Positions 35,574 to 46,255 are shown, counted from the first letter of the stretch. The stretch: 64,000 nt of DNA from an uncultured Alphaproteobacteria bacterium (GCA_943789475.1 CALSUG010000006.1:1-64000); one strand, 5' to 3'. A program made the numbers and translations. Notes: generated by a model from the letters alone, not told the origin.

Positions 35574-36470
35574 TTAAGCCACACCAACTTGTGTTGATTT
35601 AAAATGGGTATGGCGTTCGGTCAATGATTTACGTTTTGCGGCTGTTAAATCACCAACACAACGGGCACAACAGATTCCTTCTTCAAAAGAATCATGTGCC
35701 TTGTCCGTTGCATTTACAGGGAATCCACATCCAAAACAATAATCATATGTGCCTTCTTTTAAACCATGCCCAACACTGACGCGATGATCAAAGACATAGC
35801 ATTCACCTTCCCACAAGGATTCTTCTTTTGGCACTTCTTCTAAATATTTCAAGATACCGCCATCAAGATGGTAAACCTCGTCATATCCTTCGGCGAGCAT
35901 ATAACTTGATGCCTTTTCACAACGGATACCACCGGTACAAAACATCGCTACTTTTTTATTTTTTTCTGGGTTTAGTGTTTTTTCAACAAAATCGGGAAAT
36001 TCCGTAAACACCTTTGTTTTTGGATCAACCGCATTTTTAAATGTACCAATTTCGACTTCGTAATCATTACGTGTATCTAACACAGGCATATCAGGATTGT
36101 TTTTCAACAATTCATTCCATTCTTGAGGGTTCAAATATATCCCAACATCTTTTGTTGGATCAACATGATCCTTGCGCAATGTCACGATTTCATTTTTCAA
36201 ACGAACCTTCATACGACGAAATGGACGAAGTTCGGCAGTAGAATATTTTAAAGATAGTTTTTCATCACCGATTTCTGAAATAATATAATCAGTAACCTTA
36301 TCCATCGCCTCACGCGTTGGCGCACAAATTGTTCCATTGATCCCTTCATGGGCAACCAATAACGACCCATACACGCCATTATCATTACAACGCGATTTTA
36401 ATTCCGCTTGAAACGCTTCACGGTCTTTAATTTTAGAAAATTTATATAATGCTGCTACTGTCCATGTCAT
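35574..36470 (-). CDS. trhO: tRNA uridine-34 hydroxylase TrhO (rhodanese-like)
   Basis: 298 residues from the ATG at 36470. An N-terminal ferredoxin-like domain (VAALYKFSKIKDREAF) is followed by a rhodanese domain whose active Cys sits in MFCTGGIRCEKASSYML. A C-terminal cysteine cluster follows (DYCFGCGFPV, EGICCARC). TrhO hydroxylates U34 of certain tRNAs with O2 on the way to (m)cmo5U. It begins 27 nt after the oxyR stop and is followed by metA, all on the minus strand. Confidence 0.9.
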   Translation of the reverse strand: MTWTVAALYKFSKIKDREAFQAELKSRCNDNGVYGSLLVAHEGINGTICAPTREAMDKVTDYIISEIGDEKLSLKYSTAELRPFRRMKVRLKNEIVTLRKDHVDPTKDVGIYLNPQEWNELLKNNPDMPVLDTRNDYEVEIGTFKNAVDPKTKVFTEFPDFVEKTLNPEKNKKVAMFCTGGIRCEKASSYMLAEGYDEVYHLDGGILKYLEEVPKEESLWEGECYVFDHRVSVGHGLKEGTYDYCFGCGFPVNATDKAHDSFEEGICCARCVGDLTAAKRKSLTERHTHFKSTQVGVA

Positions 36471-36496
36471 GTGTGTATTCTTACTCCAAAGGCACA

Positions 36497-37363
36497 CTAA
36501 AAATCAAGATTTAAATAACTCGCACGCCTAACATCCGCCCGACGCCAAACAAGTCCAATTTGACGTTTGGGCACATCACCTGAGAAATCTTTAATTTCCA
36601 CATGTGGGTATGGTTTTGTAATACCCGCATCAACCGCCATTTTGGGTAACAAAGTCATTCCGTATCCTTGATTCACCATGGCTAATAATGTGTGCAGAGA
36701 ATCAGCCTCAAAAAATTGATTTTTCCGCACCTCTGGCACGTTACACGCGCTCAACACATGATCTTTTAAACAATGCCCATCACGAAGGAGGAGCAAATCA
36801 TCGTGAGAAAGCGATTCAATATCTACTGCATTTTTGAATTTCACCTGATGCGGATGTACCAACAAAAAATCTTCCTCAAATAAAATACAATATTCCAAAT
36901 CACGCGTATCGATGGGAAATGCCAAAACACCCAAATCCATTTTACCCGATTGCACCTTGTCCAAAATCATTTCCGTTGGGTCTTCGGCAACTTGCACAGA
37001 TGATTTGGTAAATTCACGTTCAACCGTGGGTAAAAATTGTGGCAAAAAATATGGCGCAATGGTGGGTATAGCGCCCAAACGCAATGGCCCTGCATTGGGA
37101 TTAACCAACGATTCCATATCTTGTTTTAACATCTCGTTTCGCTCAACAATATCCTTCGCATGGTTTATTGCACGTGCGCCCGCGGGTGTTGGAATAATGT
37201 TTTTACGTGACCGTTCAAACAAGGTTACACCCATTTGACGTTCCAATTCTTTCACACCTAATGACAATGTCGATTGCGTCACATGACATGTATGCGCTGC
37301 CTTTGAAAATGACCCTGCGCGCCCCACCGCGACAATATATTGAAGATGTTTGATCGAATACAT
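36497..37363 (-). CDS. oxyR: Hydrogen-peroxide sensor OxyR (LysR family)
   Basis: 288 residues. An N-terminal winged helix (HLQYIVAVGRAGSFSKAAHTCHVTQSTLSLGVKELE) and a regulatory domain carrying two cysteines at 198 and 207 (GHCLKDHVLSAC), the same spacing as the redox pair C199/C208 of E. coli OxyR. Peroxide would form the disulfide and switch on target genes. It is divergent from ahpC across 139 bp, so ahpC-ahpD is the likely target. Confidence 0.94.
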   Translation of the reverse strand: MYSIKHLQYIVAVGRAGSFSKAAHTCHVTQSTLSLGVKELERQMGVTLFERSRKNIIPTPAGARAINHAKDIVERNEMLKQDMESLVNPNAGPLRLGAIPTIAPYFLPQFLPTVEREFTKSSVQVAEDPTEMILDKVQSGKMDLGVLAFPIDTRDLEYCILFEEDFLLVHPHQVKFKNAVDIESLSHDDLLLLRDGHCLKDHVLSACNVPEVRKNQFFEADSLHTLLAMVNQGYGMTLLPKMAVDAGITKPYPHVEIKDFSGDVPKRQIGLVWRRADVRRASYLNLDF

Positions 37364-37397
37364 AAAATCATTTTACCAATATTAAATTATAATTACT

Positions 37398-37412
37398 ATT
37401 GATTTTTTCAAT
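37398..37412. promoter_or_regulatory. Inverted repeat in the oxyR-ahpC intergenic region
   Basis: ATTGA-N5-TCAAT lies 35 bp from the oxyR start in the 139-bp divergent gap. LysR-type regulators often bind T-N11-A palindromes; a full OxyR tetramer consensus was not found by eye. The gap should hold both promoters. Confidence 0.35.
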
Positions 37413-37502
37413 GCTAAAAACATGCAAACTCAATTTGCTTTTCTCCTCATAAATTGCGACAAATGACATGCAATATTAATCATTAAAAATAAGGAGTTTA
37501 AA

Positions 37503-38069
37503 ATGATGTTAGGTGTAGGTGATCAATTCCCAGAATTTGAAGTAACAGGTGTAAAGCCACAATTCATGAATCATGAAGAAAATGGCGAAAGCGCATTTGA
37601 AGTACTAAATGGCGATTCATTCGAAGGAAAATGGAAAGTTTGGTATTTTTATCCAAAAGATTTCACATTCGTATGTCCAACTGAAATCGCAGAATTTGCA
37701 AAACTAAATGATGATTTCGCCGACCGCGATTGTGTTGTTCTTGGCGGATCATCAGATAACGAATTTTGTAAACTAGCTTGGCGTCGTGACCACGCAGATC
37801 TTAACAAACTTAACAGCTGGATGTTTGCCGACACAAACGGCACATTGATCGACAACCTCGGTATTCGTGAAGATTCAGGTGTTGCATACCGTGCAACATA
37901 CATTGTTGATCCACATGGTGAAGTACAACATGTGTCTGTAAACCCATTATCCGTTGGTCGTAATCCAAAAGAAATTTTGCGCATTTTGGATGCATTACAA
38001 TCAGACGAGTTATGCCCATGTAACCGCCCTGTTGGTGGTGACGTGATTAATTTGTCAGAAGCTGCATAA
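37503..38069 (+). CDS. ahpC: Alkyl hydroperoxide reductase AhpC (peroxiredoxin)
   Basis: 188 residues. The peroxidatic Cys is C58 in FYPKDFTFVCPTE and the resolving Cys is C171 or C173 in ELCPCNRP. It reduces H2O2, organic peroxides and peroxynitrite. The AAGGAG ribosome site 7 nt before the ATG at 37503 is strong. With ahpD starting 3 nt downstream and oxyR divergent, this is a compact peroxide-defence locus; AhpD would supply reducing power in place of AhpF. Confidence 0.96.
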   Translation: MMLGVGDQFPEFEVTGVKPQFMNHEENGESAFEVLNGDSFEGKWKVWYFYPKDFTFVCPTEIAEFAKLNDDFADRDCVVLGGSSDNEFCKLAWRRDHADLNKLNSWMFADTNGTLIDNLGIREDSGVAYRATYIVDPHGEVQHVSVNPLSVGRNPKEILRILDALQSDELCPCNRPVGGDVINLSEAA

Positions 38070-38072
38070 CCC

Positions 38073-38630
38073 ATGTCATTGGATACATTGAAAAACATGG
38101 TTCCTGATTACGCCAAGGATCTTAAATTAAATTTAGGATCTCTGGCGAATGAGGATGATTTGAACGATCAACAAAAATGGGGATGCTTTGTTGCATGCGC
38201 CATGGCGGGTCGCAACGAAACTGTCATTCAAAACATTATGGCCGATGCACAAAATATTTTGTCCGCAGAAGCCATGAAAGGCGCACAATCTGCCGCTGCA
38301 ATCATGGGAATGAATAACGTTTATTACCGTTTTGCTCATATCGCAACGTCGAAAGATTATATGACGATGCCAGCAAAATTACGCATGAACGTCATTGGCA
38401 ACCCTGGTGTTGATAAAATTGATTTTGAGTTATGGTCATTGGCGGTATCTGCCATTAATGGATGCGGCATGTGCATTGATTCTCACGAAAAACAATTGCT
38501 CGATCATGGTATGACCAAATTACAAATTCAAACGTCCGTGCGTATCGCCGCGACCGTACAAGCGATCAGCGCGATCATGGACACTGAAAACGCAATGAAC
38601 ATGGATATACCTGCACAACAGGCAGCATAA
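38073..38630 (+). CDS. ahpD: Alkyl hydroperoxide reductase subunit AhpD
   Basis: 185 residues, all helical, with the CxxC-xxx-H active site at C131, C134 and H138 ([15 protein letters not shown]). AhpD reduces AhpC, drawing electrons from a lipoylated protein in characterised cases. Length and layout are normal for the family. It is co-transcribed with ahpC and followed by an intrinsic terminator. Confidence 0.95.
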   Translation: MSLDTLKNMVPDYAKDLKLNLGSLANEDDLNDQQKWGCFVACAMAGRNETVIQNIMADAQNILSAEAMKGAQSAAAIMGMNNVYYRFAHIATSKDYMTMPAKLRMNVIGNPGVDKIDFELWSLAVSAINGCGMCIDSHEKQLLDHGMTKLQIQTSVRIAATVQAISAIMDTENAMNMDIPAQQAA

Positions 38631-38645
38631 CAAAATTAACTACCC

Positions 38646-38672
38646 AAAAGAGCCTCTTCTGGCTCTTTTTTT
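38646..38672 (+). terminator. Intrinsic terminator after ahpD
   Basis: Stem AAAGAGCC (38647-38654) / GGCTCTTT (38661-38668) with a 6-nt loop and a continuing T run. The following 38673-38866 stretch has no gene; a second, bulged hairpin (around 38681-38711, then TTCTTTTT) may be a backup terminator. Confidence 0.9.
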
Positions 38673-38866
38673 CACAAACACGCATTGGAAAAAATGGACG
38701 ACCAAGAGTGCGTTTCTTTTTGATTCTAAAATCCTATTTAAAACCATTCCTGCAATTATAAAACACCGAAAAGCCCCCCCACTCTAGACAATTAAAAACA
38801 AACACCTATGAATAAATTTTATTCGTACAAACATACAAAAAAAGACACTTAAAAATAAACATAGAT

Positions 38867-38955
38867 TGGTGCGACCGAGAAGACTCGAACTTCCACGGGA
38901 TTTAACTCCCACAGCGACCTCAACGCTGCGCGTCTACCAATTCCGCCACGATCGC
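38867..38955 (-). tRNA. tRNA-Leu (GAG)
   Basis: Minus-strand cloverleaf with a long variable arm. The acceptor GCGATCG (38955-38949) pairs with CGGTCGC, the anticodon arm CAGCG-TTGAGGT-CGCTG gives anticodon GAG, the T arm is GGAAG-TTCGAGT-CTTCT, the discriminator is A, and CCA is encoded at 38869-38867. No integrase is adjacent. Confidence 0.94.
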
Positions 38956-39120
38956 ACTGTGATATAACCTTGGTAGTGCCGTTATATTTAATTTGTATTC
39001 AGGCAAAGTGCAATCATTCTTTTTATCGGTTGAACAAAAATATTGTCCCCTTGCCCTATCGCATAAAATCGGCATGATGATGGGTATAAATATATTGAAA
39101 ATAAGGATTATAAAAACATC

Positions 39121-41379
39121 ATGGATAAAGCGTTTGAACAAGAAGCCCTCGATTACCACAAACATCCAACACCAGGTAAAGTCGCAATAAAGGCCACAAC
39201 GCAATTAACAACACAACGTGATTTGGCCTTAGCCTACTCCCCTGGTGTTGCCGCCCCTTGTTTAGAGATTGAAAAAGATCCAATGAAGGCATTTGATTAT
39301 ACTTCACGAGGAAATATGGTTGCCGTTATTTCAAATGGTACGGCAGTTCTTGGTCTTGGTAACATTGGTGCATTGGCATCAAAACCAGTGATGGAAGGAA
39401 AATCTGTCCTATTTAAAAAATTTGCCGCCATCGATTCAATTGATATTGAAGTTGATGAAACCGATCCAGATGCATTTTGCCAAACTGTTCGCCGTTTAGA
39501 ACCGTCATTTGGTGGCATTAACCTAGAGGATATCAAAGCACCAGAATGTTTTGAAATTGAAGAACGCCTTAAAAAAGAAATGAATATTCCTGTGTTTCAT
39601 GATGATCAACATGGAACGGCGATTATTGTGGGCGCGGCGTTTAAAAACTGGATCAAACTATCCGGCCGTAAAATGGAAGACATTCGCCTTGTTGCCAATG
39701 GTGCAGGTGCCGCGGCCATTTCATGCTTAAAAATTCTTAACGGGCTTGGCTTACCAAAAGAAAACATCACAGTATGTGACCGTAATGGCGTTATTTACAA
39801 AGGCCGTACCGAAGGCATGGACCCATATAAAGAACAATTCGCAGTTGAAACAAATGCACGTGATTTAGATGATGCCATTGAAAACGCGGATGTATTCCTT
39901 GGGCTATCTGCCGCGGGTGCATTATCAAAAGAAAACTGTGCTAAAATGGCAAAGGCACCACTTGTTATGGGGCTTGCTAACCCGACACCAGAAATTATGC
40001 CAGAGGAAGTCCGAGAAGTGCACCCAGATGCGATTGTGTGTACGGGGCGCTCAGATTATACAAACCAAGTGAACAACGTTTTATGTTTCCCATACCTATT
40101 CCGTGGTGCATTGGATTGTGGTGCAACATCTATCAATGAAGAAATGAAATTAGCCTGTGTTGAGGCGATTGCAGAATTAGCACAAGCAGAAGCGTCACAT
40201 GAGGTCGCAACCGTATATGCAGGTGAAAAATTAGAATTTGGCCCTGAATATTTAATTCCAAAACCATTTGACCCAAGATTGATTGTGAACCTGCCTGTTG
40301 CGGTTGCAAAAGCTGCAATGGATAGTGGTATTGCCCAACGCCCAATCGAAGATTTTGAAGCCTATAAACAAAAGCTAACACAATATTTCTATCGTTCAAA
40401 CTTGGTCATGGGGCCTATTTTTGAAAAGGCTAAATGCGCACCAAAACGTGTTGTCTTTGCCGAAGCCGAAGAAAAACGTGTTTTGATGGCCATCCAGACT
40501 ATCCTTGATGAGGGATTAGCAAAACCTATCCTTATTGGCCGTCGCCGTGTTCTTGAATCACGCATTGAAAAATTACACCTTCGCATTGATTTGGATAAAG
40601 ATGTTGAAATTTGCGATCCAGAAAGCGACCCTCGTTATCACGAATATTGGACACAATATCACACCCTTATGGAACGCCGTGGCGTCACACCAACCGTTGC
40701 AAAAACACTAGTGAGAACTAGCAATACGGTCATTGCCGCATTAATGGTTGAACGTGGTGAGGCAGATTCATTGATTTGTGGTGTTATGGGACAATACGTT
40801 TATCACATGCGTCACCTACGCCAAATTATCGGCCTTAAAGATGGTGTTGAAAAACCATCTGCATTAACTGGTTTAATTATGAGTAAAGGAAATTTATTTA
40901 TTACGGACACTCACGTTAATGCCAATCCAAGTGCAGAACAATTGGCCGAAATGACAGCCCTCGCCACAGAAGAAATGACTAAATTCGGTATTGAGCCAAA
41001 TGCAGCATTAGTTTCACACTCGAACTTTGGAAGCTCTCAACTGCCATCCGCCATCAAAATGCGTGAAGCTCTCGATATTATAAAAGAAAACCACCCAGAA
41101 ATAAAAGTAGAAGGCGAAATGCATGCCGACAGCGCGCTATCCGAAAACATTCGCAAGGTCATGATGCCTAATTCAAATATGGAGGGCGTTGCAAACCTAC
41201 TGGTCATGCCAAATGTTGAATCAGCAAACATCAGCTATAACGCGATTAAGGTAATGAACGAAGCAACAGTTGTTGGACCAATCTTACTTGGTATGGCAAA
41301 ACCGGTACACATTTGTACAGCGGCAGCTACACCACGCACATTGGTGAATTTAGCAGCATTAAGCAGCGCCAGCGTCTAA
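39121..41379 (+). CDS. maeB: NADP-dependent malic enzyme with phosphotransacetylase domain
   Basis: 752 residues. The malic domain (1-430) has YSPGVAAPCLEIEKD, NGTAVLGLGNIGALASKPVMEGK (in pieces), VFHDDQHGTAI and the NAD(P)-binding VANGAGAAAISCLKIL. The C-terminal 320 residues are a phosphotransacetylase-like domain (KRVVFAEAEEKRVLMA, and the end LVVMP-type NLLVMPNVESANISYN). It decarboxylates malate to pyruvate with NADPH; the tail is usually regulatory, not catalytic. It stands alone, convergent with glpK. Confidence 0.95.
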   Translation: MDKAFEQEALDYHKHPTPGKVAIKATTQLTTQRDLALAYSPGVAAPCLEIEKDPMKAFDYTSRGNMVAVISNGTAVLGLGNIGALASKPVMEGKSVLFKKFAAIDSIDIEVDETDPDAFCQTVRRLEPSFGGINLEDIKAPECFEIEERLKKEMNIPVFHDDQHGTAIIVGAAFKNWIKLSGRKMEDIRLVANGAGAAAISCLKILNGLGLPKENITVCDRNGVIYKGRTEGMDPYKEQFAVETNARDLDDAIENADVFLGLSAAGALSKENCAKMAKAPLVMGLANPTPEIMPEEVREVHPDAIVCTGRSDYTNQVNNVLCFPYLFRGALDCGATSINEEMKLACVEAIAELAQAEASHEVATVYAGEKLEFGPEYLIPKPFDPRLIVNLPVAVAKAAMDSGIAQRPIEDFEAYKQKLTQYFYRSNLVMGPIFEKAKCAPKRVVFAEAEEKRVLMAIQTILDEGLAKPILIGRRRVLESRIEKLHLRIDLDKDVEICDPESDPRYHEYWTQYHTLMERRGVTPTVAKTLVRTSNTVIAALMVERGEADSLICGVMGQYVYHMRHLRQIIGLKDGVEKPSALTGLIMSKGNLFITDTHVNANPSAEQLAEMTALATEEMTKFGIEPNAALVSHSNFGSSQLPSAIKMREALDIIKENHPEIKVEGEMHADSALSENIRKVMMPNSNMEGVANLLVMPNVESANISYNAIKVMNEATVVGPILLGMAKPVHICTAAATPRTLVNLAALSSASV

Positions 41380-41383
41380 TAAT

Positions 41384-42838
41384 TTAAAATTGAGAAACAC
41401 AATCAACCGCGCGTTGCCACATGGCATAGTCGCGGTTGTTTTTTTGCGTATCACCTTGTGGTGTGAATTGTCTTTCCAACGTATGAATGTTGACGATATC
41501 GTCAAATGATTTAAATACACCCGCCTGATAAAACGCCATCGCGGCGACTCCCCAAACTGTGGCCTCTTGATTAACGGGTCGATCGATATTTGCGTTTACT
41601 TGATCGGCAATCGCCTGACATACAAAATCATTGGCAACCAATCCGCCATCCACACGAATGGTTTTAACATCGTGGCCAACATCACCGTTCATCGCCTCTA
41701 TCAAATCACGCGTTTGGTATGCCTGAGCCTCCAACACCGCACGCGTTATATGTGCATTTGTTGTCCCCCTACTCATCCCCAACACCGCACCACGTGCATT
41801 TGGATTCCAATGTGGTGCACCAAGCCCTGTAAATGACGGTACAAAAACAACACCACCGGCATCATCCACGGATGATGCAAGTGCTTCACTCTCACCTGCA
41901 TCATCAAACATGTTCAAATTATCGCGCAAAAATTGTACGGCCGCACCCGCGACAAAAATCGATCCCTCCAACGCATACGTTGTTTGTCCATCAATTTTCC
42001 AAGCCACCGTCGACAATAGTTTATTTTGCGATTTTACAGGCAGATCCCCCGTATTCATCAGTGCAAAACATCCCGTGCCATAGGTTGATTTCACCATGCC
42101 TTTTTCAAGACATGCTTGTCCAAATGTTGCCGATTGTTGATCCCCTGCCATGGCCAAAATGGGCAAAGGTCTATCAAATAATTTTGTTACACCAAATTGC
42201 GCGCAATTTTCCATCACCGTTGGTAAAATTGATTGCGGAATGCCGATACGGTCACATTGCACATTGTCCCATTGCATATCATGGATATTAAATACCATTG
42301 TCCGCGCCGCATTGGATACATCGGTGGCATGAACATCACCATTCGTTAATTTCCACAAAAGGTAACTGTCAATTGTTCCAAACAATACATCATTTTGATT
42401 TACACCAGTGTGATTTAAAATCCATTTTATTTTTGTTGCAGAGAAATAAGGATCGGCGAACAATCCAGTCCGTGCCTGAATATCATTTTCATATTGCTTC
42501 AGTATTTCACAAAAATCGGCCGTGCGGCGATCTTGCCACACAATCGCGTTATAGATTGGTTCGCCTGTTTTTTTATCCCAAATAACGGTCGTTTCGCGTT
42601 GGTTGGTAATGCCCATACCTACGACATGTGTGATATCAATTTGCGTCAACACATCCTTACAAACCTCAACAACATCGTTCCATATTTGTGTTGCATCTTG
42701 TTCCACCCATCCTGATTGAGGCGTTATCAATGGTAATTCTTTTTGTGCCTTGGCGACTATTTCACCACGCGCATTAAAAATAAGCGCACGTGTGCTGGTC
42801 GTGCCTTGATCAAGGGCAAGGACTAATTCACCACTCAT
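41384..42838 (-). CDS. glpK: Glycerol kinase
   Basis: 484 residues of the FGGY kinase family: LALDQGTTSTRALIF at the N-terminus, VGMGITNQRETTVIWD, IVWQDRRTADFC, GTIDSYLLWKLT, and GLGAPHWNPNARGAVLGMSRGT with DGGLVANDFVCQ at the C-terminus. It phosphorylates glycerol to glycerol-3-phosphate using ATP. It overlaps glpD by 4 nt; glpD is upstream, so the two form one unit. No glpF or glpR is in the window. Confidence 0.97.
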   Translation of the reverse strand: MSGELVLALDQGTTSTRALIFNARGEIVAKAQKELPLITPQSGWVEQDATQIWNDVVEVCKDVLTQIDITHVVGMGITNQRETTVIWDKKTGEPIYNAIVWQDRRTADFCEILKQYENDIQARTGLFADPYFSATKIKWILNHTGVNQNDVLFGTIDSYLLWKLTNGDVHATDVSNAARTMVFNIHDMQWDNVQCDRIGIPQSILPTVMENCAQFGVTKLFDRPLPILAMAGDQQSATFGQACLEKGMVKSTYGTGCFALMNTGDLPVKSQNKLLSTVAWKIDGQTTYALEGSIFVAGAAVQFLRDNLNMFDDAGESEALASSVDDAGGVVFVPSFTGLGAPHWNPNARGAVLGMSRGTTNAHITRAVLEAQAYQTRDLIEAMNGDVGHDVKTIRVDGGLVANDFVCQAIADQVNANIDRPVNQEATVWGVAAMAFYQAGVFKSFDDIVNIHTLERQFTPQGDTQKNNRDYAMWQRAVDCVSQF

Positions 42839-44334
42839 TTCGCATGATCTTTCATATATTTATGAACGGCCTTTTGTGATGCCTTATCCAAATGCAAATA
42901 CAACTTTGTTCGACGGTACAAAACATCATCACCTGTTTTTGCAAATTCATAAGCTATCAAATAGTCCAATTCGCGCCCATATACACCACCACCAACATCC
43001 ATTCCCATATCATCAAGTGATTGTGCACGATTAAGGATAATATCCATACATGCCCCATATGTTCGCGCGTAACGGCTAATTAATTCCTTAGATAAAAATG
43101 GATATTCAATTGTTTTTTCACGGATAAAACGTTTCAGATCATCTTCTTCTATATCACCACCCGGGAGTTTCTCACCTGCCGTCCAATGATGAGGTTCTTT
43201 ATGAAATTGACGATCAATTTTATCAACGACCTCTTGTGCCAACACACGGTATGTCGTTAACTTGCCACCAAGGACCGACAAAAATGGCAATCCATCGACA
43301 TGTTGTAAATTCAAATCATAATCACGCGTTGCATATGCCGCCTCGCCCTCATCATCATCCGCCAATGGACGCACACCGGCATAAGACGCAATAACATCTA
43401 TACCCCGTATTTTCTTTTTAAAATATTTTTGAATAACGTTTTTTAGATATCCAATTTCACTATCGCTAATTTCAATTTTTTGGTCAGGATCATCACCCAA
43501 ATCAACGTCCGTTGTCCCAATTAATGTATAATCCCCCTCATATGGAATGGTAAATACAATGCGGCCATCTTCGTTTTGAAGAATGTAACATTCATCACTT
43601 TTATAAAGTTTGGGAACAATGATGTGTGATCCTTTTACAAGGCGGAGCGATTGTGGTTTCACCTCACCTACCATTTTCATCACATTCGATGCCCATGGCC
43701 CCGCCGCGTTTACAATCATTTGCGCCGTGTATGTTTGACCATCATCACATGTGATATCCCATTGATCACTTTCATGATCCAACGACACACATTTTGTATT
43801 TGTTTTAACCACCGCACCGCGTGCATTCGCATCCATGGCATTTAAAACAACCAACCGTGCATCATCTACCCAACAGTCAGAATATGAAATACCTTTTTTA
43901 AATTTATTATTTAAAATATGATTATTAACCTCTGTTTTAAATGATTTTTTTAATTTTGTTTTTCCCGATAAAAAATCATAAATATACAACCCGATACGGA
44001 TCATCCACATTGGCCTTTGATGTGGCTCATGCGGTAAAATAAATTGTAATGGCCAAACAATATGTGGCGCCATCCCCATCAAAACATCACGTTCGCGCAA
44101 CGCCTTTTTCACCAATCCAAATTCAAAATTTTCAAGATAACGCAAGCCACCATGGATTAATTTTGTGCTCGCGCTTGATGTCGCCGATGCGAAATCACCC
44201 TGTTCAATCAACAACACCTTATATCCACGACCAACGGCATCACGCGCAATACCACACCCGTTAATTCCACCACCAATAATACAAATATCAAATACGCCCT
44301 TATCCATATTTACATTAGGCGCTGATTTCACCAT
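42835..44334 (-). CDS. glpD: Aerobic glycerol-3-phosphate dehydrogenase
   Basis: 499 residues. FAD-binding ICIIGGGINGCGIARDAVGRGYK, then LIEQGDFASATSSASTKLIHGGLRYLE, the classical GlpD signature, and LNVLGGKLTTYR-like SVLGGKLTTYRVLAQEV. A membrane-associated flavoenzyme oxidising glycerol-3-phosphate to dihydroxyacetone phosphate and reducing quinone. An in-frame ATG at 44307 is an alternative start. It forms an operon with glpK. Confidence 0.97.
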   Translation of the reverse strand: MVKSAPNVNMDKGVFDICIIGGGINGCGIARDAVGRGYKVLLIEQGDFASATSSASTKLIHGGLRYLENFEFGLVKKALRERDVLMGMAPHIVWPLQFILPHEPHQRPMWMIRIGLYIYDFLSGKTKLKKSFKTEVNNHILNNKFKKGISYSDCWVDDARLVVLNAMDANARGAVVKTNTKCVSLDHESDQWDITCDDGQTYTAQMIVNAAGPWASNVMKMVGEVKPQSLRLVKGSHIIVPKLYKSDECYILQNEDGRIVFTIPYEGDYTLIGTTDVDLGDDPDQKIEISDSEIGYLKNVIQKYFKKKIRGIDVIASYAGVRPLADDDEGEAAYATRDYDLNLQHVDGLPFLSVLGGKLTTYRVLAQEVVDKIDRQFHKEPHHWTAGEKLPGGDIEEDDLKRFIREKTIEYPFLSKELISRYARTYGACMDIILNRAQSLDDMGMDVGGGVYGRELDYLIAYEFAKTGDDVLYRRTKLYLHLDKASQKAVHKYMKDHAK

Positions 44335-44351
44335 AATTTCAAGTCAAAGAG

Positions 44352-45711
44352 ATGATTATTCACATGACGCGGTTTCTCGCGCTGTTTTTTATATTTGGTT
44401 TTTCGACGGATGTTTTTGCAAATGATAGCAAAGATAAGAGCCTTTATGACCATTTTAAAGGCCTCATCCTCGACACCCCACCACCACGACCAACACTGTC
44501 CAAAAAATATCCAACAGACAACAATATTGATGCCATTATCAAACACACACGCGTCAATCATATGAAGGTGGATGATAGTGTCGCAACCGCATGCATCACA
44601 TCATCACCACATCATAACTATTCCATCATGGAAAATATTGGTCAATCCGCACGCGTCATAGCAAACAACCTGAATAAAGATATAAAATCATTTACATTCC
44701 AACCACGTTTTGGCGGCCTAAAAGGCCCAAAAATTACAATCATGCGTAAAGATTTAGAACACGCACTCATACACAAACAAGGATCCGCACAAGAAATATT
44801 TCACAACACACATATCACCACAAAATCACAAATCAATTGCAACACAGGCATCACCTATAACAACCATTACATCATCCACAACCATGTTGATACATATGAA
44901 AGTGACGTCACTCCCCTCATTCGTTCATCATTAAAATGGCGAAACGAATTAAACCTTGGGCAATATTTGATGGGCACGATGAGCACACGATATGCGCTTG
45001 GCGATAATTTAGACAAAGACAGAAACCTCAATATTCTTGATCGCCCTGATCCAATCCGCCAAGATGTCATTGCATTCCAATATCAAAATGTAAATCTTGA
45101 GCGCCTAATGTTAAGCGGTTTGGCAACACCGCGTGACAATTTGTATATAGCTGGACATATAGGGTATTTAGAAGAAATGTTCGCAGGCGCAGGTGCCGAA
45201 ATCCTCTATCGTCCATTCGATGAACAATTCGCCATTGGGGCAGAGGCATGGAACACAATCAAACGTGCACCATATAATGGCTCAATATGGGCAACGGATA
45301 ATCATAACAGACAACAAAGTTATCTCCTCAATGCATGGTATGACTTATCCGAAACACCATTATCCTTTGGTACATCCGTAGGGCGATTTTTAGATGGCGA
45401 TATAGGGATAGAACTCAAAAGCAGATGGACACCAAAACCGGGGTGGAGGGTCGAGGGTGTCACCACATTCACAAACGAAAACGACACAACATTGGGAAAT
45501 GATAAAAACGAATGTGTTTACAGGATTGCGCGCAACCATACCATTAGGGCAATTTAAATTATTACCCGACCAAAGTCGAACAGAATTAAACATCACGCCA
45601 TTCGCTCGTGACAAAGGCCAACGCATCGACAATCCATACCCATTATATGATTACACAGACCCGTGGAGCACGAGAAACATCAACCGTTATTGGAATAAGA
45701 TTACGAATTAA
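44352..45711 (+). pseudogene. yjbH: YjbH-like exopolysaccharide-associated protein, frameshifted
   Basis: The first frame (44352-45557) has a signal peptide (ALFFIFGFSTDVFA) and the YjbH-type outer-membrane barrel pattern: TFQPRFGG-like start, LNLGQYLMGTMSTRYALGDNLDK, PRDNLYIAGHIGYLEEMFAGAGAEILYRPF. It then derails into CVYRIARNHT. The other frame continues the protein perfectly: TNVFTGLRATIPLGQFKLLP and the family ending NPYPLYDYTDPWS. Removing one A from the run 45504-45508 restores a single reading frame of about 452 residues. This is either a recent pseudogene or a sequence error. Confidence 0.75.
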
Positions 45712-46255
45712 AGGCGCAATATTGTCATTTGCCCCTGTTTAGCCATTTTATAAAAATTTAACATCATTATAGCCTTTGGTGGTAATACAGCACCAGCAAT
45801 AACACGCGCAGGAAAATCCCCTAAACGTCGAACCGTGCGTTCAGAAAATGCATGCGATTCTGAATGTCCGTTATCATACCAATCTTTCAAGATATCAAAT
45901 GGCGCACGTATTTCTTGCACCTGTTCATCATCAGGGTATTTTTTTCAGCGCTTCATCAAAGGCCCATTCAACCGCTTTTTAAGCTTTCCGAAAATGTCTT
46001 CTTTTTATGCACATCATTTTGAACATCCTCCTCAGTTATTTTTTCAAAAAATGTGCAATGTAATTGATCGAACAATTCAAGAGTCCCCTCTCCATACATA
46101 TCAGGTTGCACAATTTCATTACACAAACGCCCCAATTTACCTACAAGCATATTAAAATCGTCCGTTGCCTGGCGGGCACTTATATCCTTAAAATTAGAAG
46201 AAAATTTAAGATCATAATTTATTGCAACATTTGCAAAAAACAAAACGAGCGACAT
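45708..46255 (-). pseudogene. Unknown gene with two single-base insertions
   Basis: The first frame begins MSLVLFFANVAINYDL and ends after TFSESLKSG. Removing one base from the T run 45976-45980 continues it as KAVEWAFDEALKK, and removing one from the T run 45939-45945 continues as YPDDEQVQEIRAPFDILKDW to the end MAKQGQMTILRL. The repaired product has about 180 residues, with a hydrophobic start that may be a signal. Its stop overlaps the yjbH-like stop by 4 nt. No family recognised. Confidence 0.55.

Noticed and set aside
37649-38098. A 149-codon minus-strand frame opposite ahpC
   Set aside because: It lies antisense to a strongly conserved peroxiredoxin and has no sign of function.
38867-38955. 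tRNA-Leu as a second integration site
   Set aside because: No integrase, direct repeat or foreign-looking genes lie next to it; flanking genes are ahpD and maeB.
45504-45508. Programmed ribosomal frameshift in the yjbH-like gene
   Set aside because: The run is short and lacks a slippery heptamer or downstream structure; similar single-base insertions in neighbouring unrelated genes make error or decay more likely.
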